A stretch of DNA of 64,000 bases from Voacanga thouarsii. Taxonomy: Eukaryota > Streptophyta > Magnoliopsida > Gentianales > Apocynaceae. The stretch lies in assembly GCA_026120185.1 (NCBI GenBank), contig JANUWF010002273.1:45001-109000 (forward strand), given 5' to 3'. The notes below the pieces were generated by a model. That model searched no databases and had not been told where the DNA came from. It was given only the letters and a program-made list of their open reading frames with translations. The position numbers and the translations under genes are program-made. Shown one piece after another: positions 11,514 through 22,690 of the stretch. Position 1 is the first letter of the stretch. Each line of letters opens with the position of its first letter.

Positions 11514-14500
11514 ATAGTATTGGCCAGTGGGCTGGTTTGGTCCGCCCGGGCCTGATAGCCGAACCGACCACTGTTCACCAGGCCGGGCCTAGGGCCGGTC
11601 CTAGGTCCCAGTCCGGTCCGGTCCGGGCCACTGGCCTGCCTGCCTGGGCTCGCGGCTCGGCGGGCTGGCCCGTACAAGAGAGCCGTTCTCATTTTTTTTT
11701 TTACATTTCAGCCCCTAAAACGACTAAATTTTTTTTTTATATTTTAGTCCCTAACGGTAATATACTCTATCCTAACCCCCAAAACTCTATAAATATCCCC
11801 CAATTCACCCCAAAACTCATCAAACACTCTCCAATTTTCTCAAACTCTCTTATTTTCACTACAAAAGTATTAGAATAGAATTTATTTTTGTATTATACTT
11901 TTTCAATTCTTCAAGAAAATTTTCATATTTTGGAAGATTGTTGAGTGACGGAATAATGGATACAGAAGTAAAGCTTCACAAATTCTTGTTATTCTTGGTT
12001 ATCAACTAGTTAGTATTTCTTAATCTTACATTCTTATTTTTTAACTTTATTAATTGTTTATTTGTTTTAGTTATTTATTTAATTTTTAAGTTAATTTGTT
12101 ATTTATATTTTTCAATTCTCTTATTTCATTATTTGTTAATACTTCATTTTATTTTTTCTTGAACTTTTATTTGAATTTTGATTACTTGTTTTTTTTAGAA
12201 ATAATGGATCCAAATCAATATCATCATTTTTCTTCATCACAATCATCTGCACATTTTGATTTCAATATAGATCCAACCTTAAATTTAATAAATAATGAAA
12301 TAGGTAATGAAGATGAAGGCCCTAGTAGGCCTAGCGTTAGTGTTTCACAATCACAACCAACTCCAACTATTAATCCTAACGAATCTAATATAGGTGAGGA
12401 TGATATTAAAACAGCGGATGTTATAGCTAAAACAAAGATATCTATGGTTTGGAATCTTTTTGAAAAGGATAATGATAATGATAGGGTAACATGTAAAATT
12501 TGTAGGGTGATATATGCACATAAGAAAGGATGAGGGACGGGAACATTAGTTAGACATATGAAAAGGTCACATAATAATTGGTTAGAAACCTACTTAAATA
12601 ACAATAAATACGTACTACATGAGGTCAAATTATTGGTACTTTTCAATATGATCATAGAAAAAATATAAATGGATTTGCTAAAATGATTGTTCAAATTAAA
12701 TTACCTTTCAATTTTGTAAAAAATCCACACTATGAACAATATATGGAAAATAATTGTCAACCAGTATGGAAAATGATTCCTAGAACAACGTTAAAAAATG
12801 ATATAATAAAGATATATAAAAAAATGAAAGAATATCTAATTGTTATGTTTGATTTTTGTAATTGAAAATTTGCTCTTACTTGTGATTGTTAGACTGCAAT
12901 TACTAATGAGTCTTATTTGTGTATTACATGTCATTGGATAGATCATGATTGGTTAGTACAAAAAAGAACTATTTGTTTTAAATTATTTGAATATCCTCAT
13001 GTAAATAGTAGTATAGCTAGAATGATTATTCAAACATGTCGTGAATATAGGATTTTAAATAAAATTATTTCTATCTCTTTAGATAATGCTTCAAATAATG
13101 ATTCCGTCATAACAATTTTGAAAAATATTATGAATCCTATGTTAGATAGTATTTTATTTCATACTAGGTGTGCTTGTCATATACTTAATTTGTGTGTTAA
13201 GGAATGATATAAATATGTTAATGATATTGTTAATATAATTAGAAATATTATTTTATTTATTAAAACCTCCCCAATTAGGCAATAAAATTTTAAGGCATTA
13301 TGCCGAGAATAAGGTGTATCTTTTAAAAAATTTAGATTAGATTGTAAAATTAGATGGAACTCAACTTTAGATATGCTTGAAAGTGTTATACTTTTTCAAA
13401 ATCAATTTATTGAATTTTGTAATAGTAACAATTTCCAACCTCAACTAACTGAAACTCATTTTGAAAATTGTATTGCACTTTCAATATTTTTATTTACTTT
13501 CAAAGAAGCCAGTGAACTTTTATCGGGATTTTATTGTCCAATTACTCATCATATTCTTCCAACACTTGTTAAGGTAGCACATATTTTTGGTGAATATATG
13601 GCTCATCCCCAATATGGTTATTTTATGAGAAGTATGTTTGAAAAATATAAAAAATATTATGAAGATATTCCTATTTTATATTGTATGGCATTGTGTATGG
13701 ATCCTCGAGTAAAAATGGTTGGATTTCATAGTATTATTGAATATTTATATGAAATATTAAATTTTGATGAATCTCAAACACTTAGGCAATATATGATAAA
13801 AGATAAAACGACTAAAACTCTATCTGACGTGTATAATTTGTATGAGTTTAAGTCTTTTTGTTCTGATTCTCCTAGTTTACCTTTAAGTAGGTAAGGTTCA
13901 TCATCATCTAGCAGTCAGTTTTAATCATAACGAAAATCTACCTCTTCAATTTCATCAGTATTTAATCCATAGGGTATTATGAAACGTTAAAAAAGATCAT
14001 CTACCACCTACAACGAGATAATAATTTACGAGATGCAACCCTTGGTATAAAATGAGGATTAACATTTTGATATTTGTGGTTGATGGAAGGCTCATATAAG
14101 TCAATACTTCATTTTATCTAAAATGGTACGTGATCTTTTGACACTACTAGTCTCCACAGTGCCATCGGAAAGCGTCTTCATTGAGAGCGCTCGAACAATC
14201 GGTGAAAGAATATCTTAATTGACTCCTCATACTTTGGAGATGTCAATGTGTTGTAGCAGTTGGTTCGCAATTAAAGATATGACGGCTAATTCGTGGATTA
14301 TTGATGATGACTCATATGATGAATTGGGTGAACCAAATAGTTAGTTTAGTATTCTTATAATTAGGAATTTAGGATAAGTAATATTATGTATTTAATTTTA
14401 TTTTTAGGATATTTATTCTATTTTTAAATTTTGATCATTGTAATATTTTAAAGAGATTTAGGCATCAAGTCCCCTTCTTATGCAATCTTTATTTTATTAA

Positions 14501-14800
14501 TTAATAAAACAAGTAGGAGTTCAAGCCAAACCCCCACCACTTCAAGGTGATTTTTTTATAATTTTAAAAAATCGTGTTATTTAAGTAATAATAAAAAAAT
14601 TACAAAACAGTTAAATATTAAAATTTTTAATCGAATTAAGTAGGAAAAAAAAAGAGAATAACCTCACGGGCCAAGGGCCCGGCCGTGCTGGGCCTAGAGC
14701 TTTTGGCCTAGGGACTGGCACAGATGGGCCTGCCTCCTTTTGGGACCGGCCCGCACACCTCGCGGGCAGGTCCTCGGGCCCAGCCCAGCCTAACTCTAAA
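11514..14800 (+). mobile_element. hAT-superfamily DNA transposon, degraded
   Basis: GC-rich ends (11520-11680 and 14665-14800) flank a broken transposase gene. The proposed termini 'TAGTATTGGCCAGTGGGCTGG' (left) and the reverse complement of 14800 leftwards, 'TAGAGTTAGGCTGGGCTGG' (right), are similar but imperfect, and I found no convincing 8-bp target duplication. The exact ends are therefore uncertain. The superfamily rests on the transposase inside. Confidence 0.65.
12204..14344 (+). pseudogene. hAT transposase (BED finger, catalytic core, dimerisation tail), broken
   Basis: The reading starts at ATG 12204 with an acidic, Ser-rich N-terminus, then a BED-type zinc finger (CKIC near 12490 and 'HMKRSH' near 12555). 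An in-frame TGA at about 12530 interrupts the finger. Later open pieces at about 12683-12865, 12917-13207 and 13373-13894 hold the RNase H-like core hallmarks 'SLDNASNND' (about 13075) and 'RCACHILNL' (about 13165), and 'MDPRVKM' near 13700. The C-terminal dimerisation motif (PSES-F-ESARTIGER-S) is at 14160-14215 with another stop. The order and motifs are those of plant RICESLEEPER/DAYSLEEPER-like hAT transposases. Multiple stops and shifts make it a pseudogene. Confidence 0.8.
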
Positions 14801-14851
14801 CCGTGTTGGTCGGCCCAACTATCAATGCTCCTTTAATACAATGGCCTTCTT

Positions 14852-15723
14852 TGGTAACGGTGGTAATATTGAACACGATACGTAAATATAATACGAAAAT
14901 GGCACTGTTATAGTGGGTTAGGATTGGAATTTCGCATGTTCGGATCAAAATAACTCGTTTAACTTTAAATATATTCGAGTCATAAACGGGTTCAACCCGC
15001 GAACCCATTTAATTTTTTTTAATACTTATATTTAATACTTTTTGTAATACCCGACAAATTTTATTATAAAAAATTAGATAATTTAATTTTTTACATGAAT
15101 TAATTGAATTAAATTTTATTATATGAATTAATTAAATTGTTTGTGTGTCTATTTTGTTTAATTATATGAGATCTCTTAAGGAAAATAAATGATATTAATA
15201 TGACTATTTGCTTGATATATAGTAAATGAATCATTCTTAATTAATTATTATTTAGTGCCTATAATAATAATATTATTATTACAATAACTTTTAGCTAGAT
15301 AAAATAATTTCTTGAACAATCTAATTTTATTGTAAAATTATATTTATTTAGATTTTTAAGAATAAACTTATGAATTTATTGAAATCTCTAGATATTTAGT
15401 TGGATAGTTTGTTATTTTATTGGTTATTTATGACTTTATGAGCTGTTTTATTAGTTTTTTAAAATTTTTTGTGTAATGAATAGACAGATGTGCCGATTTA
15501 GTAGGTATTTAGATTGGCGAATTTAGTAATTATCTATTTAATTTTTGTATCTAATTGTGTCATGTTGTGTCAACCATTTTTATAACACGAATACGACATG
15601 AAAATAAACGAGTTAACACGACGCAATACGTTTATTAATCAGATTATATTCGGATTAATTTATCGTATATAATTATCTCAAATTAACATAACCTGCCAAT
15701 TCAAACCCGATATGATTGTTACC
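14852..15723. mobile_element. hAT-like non-autonomous element (tentative)
   Basis: The left edge 'GGTAACGGTGGTAATATTGAA' and the reverse complement of the right edge, 'GGTAACAATCATATCGGG', share a terminal GGTAAC. The interior has 'AACGGGTTCAACCCGCGAACC' (about 14986) and the phrases 'AACACGACGCAATACG' and 'AATTCAAACCCGATATG' (15610-15710), characteristic of widespread plant hAT-type MITEs. No coding frame. The ends are approximate. Confidence 0.35.
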
Positions 15724-17249
15724 TCTATTCTTTGGTTTGGTTCTTCTCTTTCACTATTCTCTTCCTTTCTAGAGAGCGAATTCTGAAAAAGCCGTTGCCT
15801 TCGCTTCAAACTGACGGGAGCTAACCCCTTAATTAAAGCAATTGACAAAAAGCCCATAATAACTAAATGAAATTACAGTGAAGCCCCCACAACTAAAAAT
15901 AAACTAATCACTAATACCACACCAATTGGGCCATAAGCCCAACAATAATTAAATCCCTAATTAAAAAAAGTCAAATAAAAAAAGATCCTGAGTTCACAAT
16001 TCACTTGTGAAAACCCATTTAAAGTCTATTTTAGTTAAAATTTGTAAAATTATTTTTCATATGTGCCACTGTATTCAAGTGACGTGTCAGATACCCACCA
16101 AAGTTCCAAATCCTGGCACCGTCGCCGCCACCCTCCGCTGAGTCCGCTCTCCCTCAACCCTCCACACACCCCACATACCCAAAAAGAAATCCATAATGAA
16201 TTTCTTTGCCGATTTCAAGGGCATCAACTAACTAGCTAAACCCTCCGGACTCGCACACTTTCATTTCGCCTCCCTTCGAAGATATTTATGGAAACCAGAA
16301 TAAGTCGTCCGTACAGCATATGGCTCGACAAATATGACTTCCAAGTTCGAACCTTCTTCAAAACTTGAAATCATCGGATTAATACCTCTTCATTTTATAA
16401 TATGAGTTTTTTTTTTTTTATACAAAACTTAAGAAATTTAAAAATAATATATTTTATGAGTCAAGTTATTTATATTATACTTATTTAAACTACTTAAAAT
16501 ATTAAAATTATATAATTTAAGATGTGAGAGAATGAGACACTAAAATTAAATAAAATATAAATAATATTGAAAATATATCATTAATATGTGTTGAAATTTA
16601 CCCAAAATTTTGTATTTTAGAACAAGATGTTGATTACAAAGAAATTTATATTTTGAGACAAAGGGGATATTTTATCATGTATTCGATTAAAAAAGGATTG
16701 AAATTTTTATATATAAAAAGCATTGCAAATATTTACTTTAGACTACTTTATTTTATTTTTTTAGTCAAAAAATACTTACATAGATCCACTACTCATAGAC
16801 TATATGTATTTTTTTTAAAAAAAATTATACTTTTTTAGACTAGAGAAATGATATTTAAATTTTCAACAATTTTTTAATATATAATAATTTTTGAAAATTG
16901 AGTCTAAAAGTATTTTCCTTGGAGACACAATGTGGCACTTGCTTTCCTATATGGAGTATTTAAGAATTTTTTACTTCACTGGCCTTTTTTTTTTTTTTTT
17001 CGTGTTCAACAAATATCCATGTATGGCTTTGTGCAGAAATTGCACATTGAAAAGCGACCAATTCCCACGCATGGCATGGGTACATATATTTTTTTTGTTT
17101 TTTGTTTTTGCTAAGTTGCATAGGTACATATTGAGTATACGCCACGAAACCTCATTAACCCACCAAACAAGCCCCTCAACTCATGGAAACCCCATGCATA
17201 CTTCGCCTAGGTAGGCACAGGGCACCTGTTTTCCGGGAAAGACTTGTCT
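15724..17249. other. Intergenic, no confident gene
   Basis: Mostly AT-rich. A short GC-richer stretch at 16085-16310 carries an 11-codon open frame from ATG 16196 ending in TAA; it looks like relic 5' gene sequence but nothing supports a real gene. 16980-17000 is a poly-T run. Confidence 0.4.
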
Positions 17250-17252
17250 TTA

Positions 17253-17673
17253 GGTTTGGTTTGGTTGCGAAGGAGAGAGAGAAGAAATGGGAGGAAGAGT
17301 GACATATTTTACTTTTATTAAAAAAAGGTAATATATTTATTCTTATCTTATTTGATTGGATTGAAAATAGGAAGGAAAGAAAAGGGAAGAAGAGAAAGAA
17401 TAATTAATTTAGTTTACTATTTTATCTCAAATTATTTATTTTATTAAAATTTTTAATGTTAAAAATATACTCAATATAGCACTTTATTTTCTCTCTCACA
17501 ATCCCTCCAAATTGGGAGGGAAGGAAATGCTTATGTGGAGGGGAATGTACCCCCTCCTGATTTACTTTTCCTTCACATTTACATCCAACCAAACGAGATA
17601 AATATCCCATTTACCTCTACATTTACTTCCTCTTATCATTTACTTCCACAAAATAATCCAACCAAATCAAGCT
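17253..17673. mobile_element. Tourist-like MITE (PIF/Harbinger type)
   Basis: The termini 'GGTTTGGTTTGGTTGC' (left) and, reverse complemented, 'AGCTTGATTTGGTTGG' (right) resemble the GGSCHTGTTTGGTT end of PIF/Harbinger elements. Both sides are flanked by TTA (17250-17252 and 17674-17676), the target duplication expected for that superfamily. The interior (421 bp) is non-coding with purine-rich GGAAG/GGAGG runs. Confidence 0.5.
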
Positions 17674-17676
17674 TTA

Positions 17677-20038
17677 GTGTAAAAGAAATTAGATATTTTT
17701 TTGTATTTATATAAAAACATCATATCAATAATAATTACATTTAGTAGTTAGAATTTTAAAGAATTATTGAATAAAATAGTTATTAAACGAAAAATTTTTA
17801 TGTAAAGAAAAATAAAATAATAAGAATAACTTAAAACTACATAAATTATTAACAAATAATGACGTGTTTTAATATACAAATATTGAAATATTTCCAATTT
17901 TTTTTTGTAATAGAGTGGAGCCATTGCGTCCTCCTTTTATTTGCTTTGGCCCTTTGGTTCGCAGGTTGTTGGCCCTAAAGTCAACAAGAATGGAACATGT
18001 TATTAAGTCAACGAAGAATGTATATATAATTAGCTGAGGCATTGAAATAATATCTCCTTTTGAACATCTTAACTACTCTTTCAAGTTGTTTGTAGAAGTC
18101 GTTTAAAATTTAAATACACAAATTAAGAAACCCTATAGTCCATACAGTGTTGGAGAAAATTTTCTCAAGTAAGCTTTAGTAGGATAATAAATCATTGATG
18201 ACAATTAAGAACAAAGTTTACTAAAATAATAAATGATAAGGGTAGAATCAGAAAAAATAAATGTATTTTATTTTCCAAAATAACATATAATTATTAAAAA
18301 ATAACTCTAAAGTGATTTTAAAAATAATCGGATGTATATTATACGTATATATACAGAAATTGAATTCATTTAATAAAGTGAATAATGTTAAAATGTAATC
18401 TTAGACCTTAACTGAGGAAATAAGAATTGAGTCAAAGCTAAAGTTGAGGGCAGATACATAATTACACTGTCTTTTTGTAGAATACATGTATAAAAAATTA
18501 TTGTATTATATTAGAAAGTAAAATATGCAACACATATAATTATACTTTTAACACAAAAATTTATAAACATTAAGCCATTTAAATATTTTCCAATTAAAAG
18601 GAAATGAGATATTGTACGATTTAGAACTATTCATTTAAGAGGGGTACATATGAAGAGATACTTTGGCTTCAAATGGGCATGCCACTTGTGTGCAAAATGT
18701 GATATTTGTTATTCTAAGCCAGTTGCTAAACGTACGTGTTTTATGCACTATGAAAATCTTGATATTCCTGTTCATTTCTTTTATTGGTTAAAATACTAAA
18801 TTACACAATGTAATTTAGTGTACAATCTCACCATTTATATAAATACTCTAATTAAAGAACGAGGGCCAAAACCAATTTGTTCTAATTTTTACAGCATCAT
18901 TGCAAAATTATTCTAGTATAAGAAGCACTAGTTTAAAGAGATGAATAAGATGGTAAAACGAAAAATGCAGCAATGAAAAGATTGCACGTTGAAGTTTCCA
19001 CAAAGAATGATTAAGGAGTACTTCTAATCACCTAATTACATTATCATATTATCACAAGAATTGTGCCCATTTGAGATTATATAGAGCTGATAATGAGGCA
19101 TCAAACTTGAGTTAAATACTAATTTGCTATGATAGAATACCAAAACTTTTCCGTCTCATTTAGCTGTCTAAGATTTATAACTAATTCAAGTCTTTATGAT
19201 ATTATTTAAAATTAGTAGAAAATTAAATCTAATATATAATAGGAACAAGTACTCGTAATTATATAAATTACTCGGAAAATCCCTATGGGACTGAGAAACC
19301 ATAAAATAGAGGAGGAAAAAACAATGTGCATGCTATCTTTTCTGAAAGATATGCAACTCTTATATCATAAGTCTTGAAAGCGACTCTATCATCAGCAATG
19401 AAGAATCAAGAAAATGAAAAACCCAATGCAATACACATGCCTTAATTTTCATAGCCAGATCAATGATTCCAAATGCTTTCATCCATCTATACATTAAAGA
19501 AATGCAATAATGCTTTGCAAAGCAATCAAACAAATAGTGATAAGTAATAACTTGATTAGTTATAAAGTGATAGTTTAGATTTTCTTTTCATATTTCTCAA
19601 TATATCAAAAAAGAAATAACAAACGAACAAATTATAATGTGTGAAAATGTAAAACAATTGCAATAAAAAGAAGGAAATAATGAATTAAGAAACAATTTTT
19701 CTCTTTTTTTTTTTTGGGGTAAAAGAATAATAACTCTCTCTCTCTCTCTCTCTCTTCTCCTGGTTTTTTTACTTTTATGGGAAAAAAGAAAACTTAAAAA
19801 CACTCGTAACTTCTTCAAATTATATCTGTCCTTTATCAAAATTCATGAATCAGCCACATAGTAGAAGTTACAGTTGCAAGCAAAAATACGAAAATTGAAG
19901 AAGAAAAGACAAGAACAAAGGTATTTGAATATAACGTATGGAGATATATGAAAGGATCCGCGATTTATCCCTCAACTTCAGTGGACTTCGAAGAATTACA
20001 CGCCGCCGAAGCCATCCGAGATTTTGAGAAACTGATCT
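17677..20038. other. Intergenic, AT-rich; contains a (CT)n microsatellite
   Basis: No coding sequence recognised. A (CT)n run lies at 19734-19755, downstream of the IDA-like gene. The remainder is low-complexity AT-rich DNA. Confidence 0.5.
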
Positions 20039-20398
20039 TTAAGGTGATCTTTCCGTGGAAAGATCGCAGAAGAAAGTGACAGAACTGGGATACTCATTAT
20101 GGCATGGGGACGAGCCAGAAGGGGGCACAAAACCCTTCGGAAGCATGGCAGAAAAAGACTTCGTATCAAAATTCTTGGACTTGAATCTCTTCCTTCTCAA
20201 CCCCTTCTTGTTCTTGACGAGCCTTTCTTGTTCATTCACCGTTAATTGTGCTGTTTTCTTGATGTTATACGCTGACGGCACAATGGGTGGCAATGGCGAT
20301 GGTGATGAAGAGACGCAGGAGATGATGAAGAGGCGAAGAAAGAAGAGAGAAATGGAAATCCAAATGCAGATTCTCAACGTATGACTGTAACCCATCAT
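20039..20398 (-). CDS. IDL6: IDA-like (IDL6/IDL7-type) secreted peptide precursor
   Basis: Intronless CDS of 119 codons. Residues about 7-30 form a hydrophobic N-terminal signal peptide. A short variable basic region (KNKKGLRRKRFKSK, 62-75) follows, then the conserved C-terminal EPIP core at about 82-101, containing 'LPKGFVPPSGSSPCHN'. That PPSG...HN core defines the INFLORESCENCE DEFICIENT IN ABSCISSION family; the mature peptides are secreted and sensed by HAESA-type receptor kinases. The PCHN ending and the 18-residue extension after it (with one Cys) fit the IDL6/IDL7 subgroup better than IDA itself, whose core ends in KRHN; I cannot separate 6 from 7. The start is the first ATG (20398-20396) downstream of a TATA box, immediately followed by a second ATG that could also serve. 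An upstream GTG extension is rejected. Neighbours are intergenic or repeats. IDL6/7 relatives are known to be stress-inducible, but nothing here shows regulation beyond the TATA box. Confidence 0.85.
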   Translation of the reverse strand: MMGYSHTLRICIWISISLFFLRLFIISCVSSSPSPLPPIVPSAYNIKKTAQLTVNEQERLVKNKKGLRRKRFKSKNFDTKSFSAMLPKGFVPPSGSSPCHNEYPSSVTFFCDLSTERSP

Positions 20399-20560
20399 GA
20401 TTCTTGAAGGGTGGAGATTGTGGGTGGGGAATTCGCGTATGTGAGAAATTGAGGGGTTTTGATGGTGATCTCGAGAAGCAGCTGGGAGAGCTGAGGGAGA
20501 GATTGCGAGGAGAGTAGGATGAAGGGTTTTGGGGAAATGGGCATGCACGGTGAGAGAGTG

Positions 20561-20572
20561 CTATTTTTATAG
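20561..20572 (-). promoter_or_regulatory. TATA box of the IDA-like gene
   Basis: The minus strand reads 'CTATAAAAATAG', about 165 bases upstream of the start codon. A transcription start about 30 bases downstream (near 20535) would give a 5' leader of about 140 bases. Confidence 0.6.
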
Positions 20573-20579
20573 GTGGTTT

Positions 20580-22329
20580 CAACTTCACCTCGTGGCAATG
20601 TCAACATTCTGCGGAACATCCACGCACCAGGATCCGAATTCTATGAGTTCAGAAACCAAAGATTTTTCGGTGCCTTCTTTCTGCCACATATACAGGTCTT
20701 TTGTAAATGTTTCTTGGGCGGCCATTGGTACCGGAGGCTTCTTCGTAGTTTTTTTTTTTACCCCCTTGTCCCTTTTTCTGGTAGGGGTGTGGGGGCAGGG
20801 GGGGGGGGTGGGGAGGAATCAAGTAAAATCATTTCTCTCTTCCAATAATACAAAGAGCTTTTCTCTAGGTTTACTAGACATAGCAAATGAAATTTTAGGG
20901 GGGTGACAAAAATGATGTATTGGAAAGAATTAAAAAGAATAAAGCAGGTGTCTCTTCATGGATCTGAGATCAACTGCAACGGCCTCGGATGCAATTATAA
21001 TAAGGCATAATCTAAAGAATTAAAATTAGTGAGTTATTAGCAGATTTTCTTTAAATAATATAATGATAAGTTTTGAACTCAATAATATATATTTATTTAA
21101 TAACACTTTATTTTTTTATTCTCCTCTTCTAGTATTAGAGGTATTTTTATGTGGATCAAGTTTACGTGAATTAGATATATTAATAAATTATACCGTACAA
21201 CTTATATTATATATGGTACAATACCCTAATGCACCTAATCTACATGAATAAGGTCTATACAAGAAATTCCGAAGGCAGAGTAACAATGAGAAAAGGGTAA
21301 GACATACTACTTTTAAAAAAAAATTATATGTGTGTATATATATGTGTGTATGTATATATGTATACGTAACCAAAATCTGTGGAGTCTACCATATCTCAAC
21401 TTCGTTCTATGACCAAATGTCGGCAGCAAGAGCAAACCAATGCTATGCGAGAACACGAGACAATCTAAGCAAGAAATAAATGGTTTTCTCATCCTACAAG
21501 CAGCTGAACTCCTCACAGATGTGTGGCATATGAAAACGTGCTCCAATTCCTTGTTTTTCATATTATACAGTACACGACTAAGTGAAATCTCTGTGATATT
21601 TCACTGTTACACACCTCTTAATTGCATGGTTTGATGGAAAATCTTCTAGAAAGAATCCCAAGAATCTCAGTGAAGAATTCCAATCCCATGAATGAATGAT
21701 GAATTAAGGCATTGATGTAGCAGAATTTTTCTTTTTTTTTTTGTGGGGTGGGGCGCTTAAATCTCAAGGGTCATAGTCATAGAGAATAGAATATGGCATG
21801 TTTGGAGAACCAGTACACCTTATGCTGCTACCATTTTCTTTGACCTTGAGAAACTCCACGATTCAATTTTATGATTCTCCATCAAAGCTGAGCCCTCAAA
21901 TCCTCGTAGTTTAATTATGCAACTTAAAAGGCGACAGAGGAAAGCTTCAATCAAGTCCGGTCTTGTACCTATGCATTACGTATTCATTGATGAAGCAATA
22001 TATTCATGTAGGGATGGAGTTAGAAATTTGGATTTGGATAGGAAAGTAAAAGATAAAGGATAATATTATAAATTATTAAAATAAATTTTACAAAATGAAA
22101 AGTCAAGTTTATATAAACTTTTTTTAAGTTTTAATTTCTGAAGAAAAATAAGTAATTTATAAGAATTTTACGGATAGACACTGCTCCCCTCCCCTTCGAT
22201 CTGGCTTTGTGCATTAATTTGAAACTAGCTAGAGTCTCTTGCCAGTGGACAATTCAGATTTTAGAAAGGAGTAAAGTCTGATCTAAGATAAGTAGAATGT
22301 TTAATAGACATTCAACCAGTCTGTAATGA
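20580..22329. other. Upstream region of the IDA-like gene and intergenic DNA
   Basis: Contains a G-rich run at 20796-20816, two short open frames around 21313-21634 without recognisable family, and a GTGTATATATG repeat near 21330. No gene can be supported. Confidence 0.4.
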
Positions 22330-22690
22330 TTTTTTTTTTTAAAACCCACCCAGGTAGAGGATTAAGCATACTCCTACCAATTTATTGAAAATAACAGTAC
22401 GAGAAGGTAGTGGGGGACTAAACCAAACCTCCCAACAAGATAAGATACACTATATGATATGAAGTGAAGGGGTTTGGAGAAAATCTAAGCAACAAATTCC
22501 GCGAACCTTAGATGGTAGAAACAATGAAGGAATGATACTCAAAATTGTTCACAAACGAATAACCATGACTTGCAAGCCCATCTGCTGCCGCGTTAATTAC
22601 CCTCACGAAAACATGCACAAAGCTAATTAATAGTGTCAATTCTCTTGTAAAATAACAGAGTTCGCTGGTAATTGATAATGAATTTTCCAA
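22330..22690 (-). pseudogene. LINE-derived RNase H (RVT_3) fragment with 3' trailer
   Basis: On the minus strand 22690-22508 encodes a 60-residue piece whose centre, 'FVHVFVRVINAAADGLASHG', matches the C-terminal RNase H pattern (vxHvxRexNxxADxLAkxG) of plant non-LTR retrotransposons. The sequence after its stop (22440-22330 on the minus strand) resembles the 3' trailer common to such elements. No RT or zinc-knuckle partner is visible upstream, so it is a 5'-truncated insertion. Confidence 0.5.

Noticed and set aside
11537..11878. Plus-strand 113-codon frame in the GC-rich hAT end
   Set aside because: It covers the terminal GC-rich repeat and poly-T and lies upstream of the transposase start. 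Composition alone explains it.
16320..16400. tRNA or SINE suggested by 'AGTTCGAACC'
   Set aside because: No A box at the right distance and no cloverleaf could be drawn.
20399..20548. N-terminal extension of the IDA-like protein
   Set aside because: It would need a GTG start and sits at or before the expected transcription start; the ATG at 20398 followed by a hydrophobic signal peptide fits better.
20395..20906. Frames overlapping the leader of the IDA-like gene
   Set aside because: They lie in the promoter/leader or on the opposite strand and show no family signature. The signal-peptide ORF at 20039-20398 explains the region.
21313..21561. Minus-strand 82-codon frame, considered as LINE zinc-binding domain
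   Set aside because: Cys spacing does not fit, and it lies on the wrong side of the RNase H fragment for a single minus-strand LINE.
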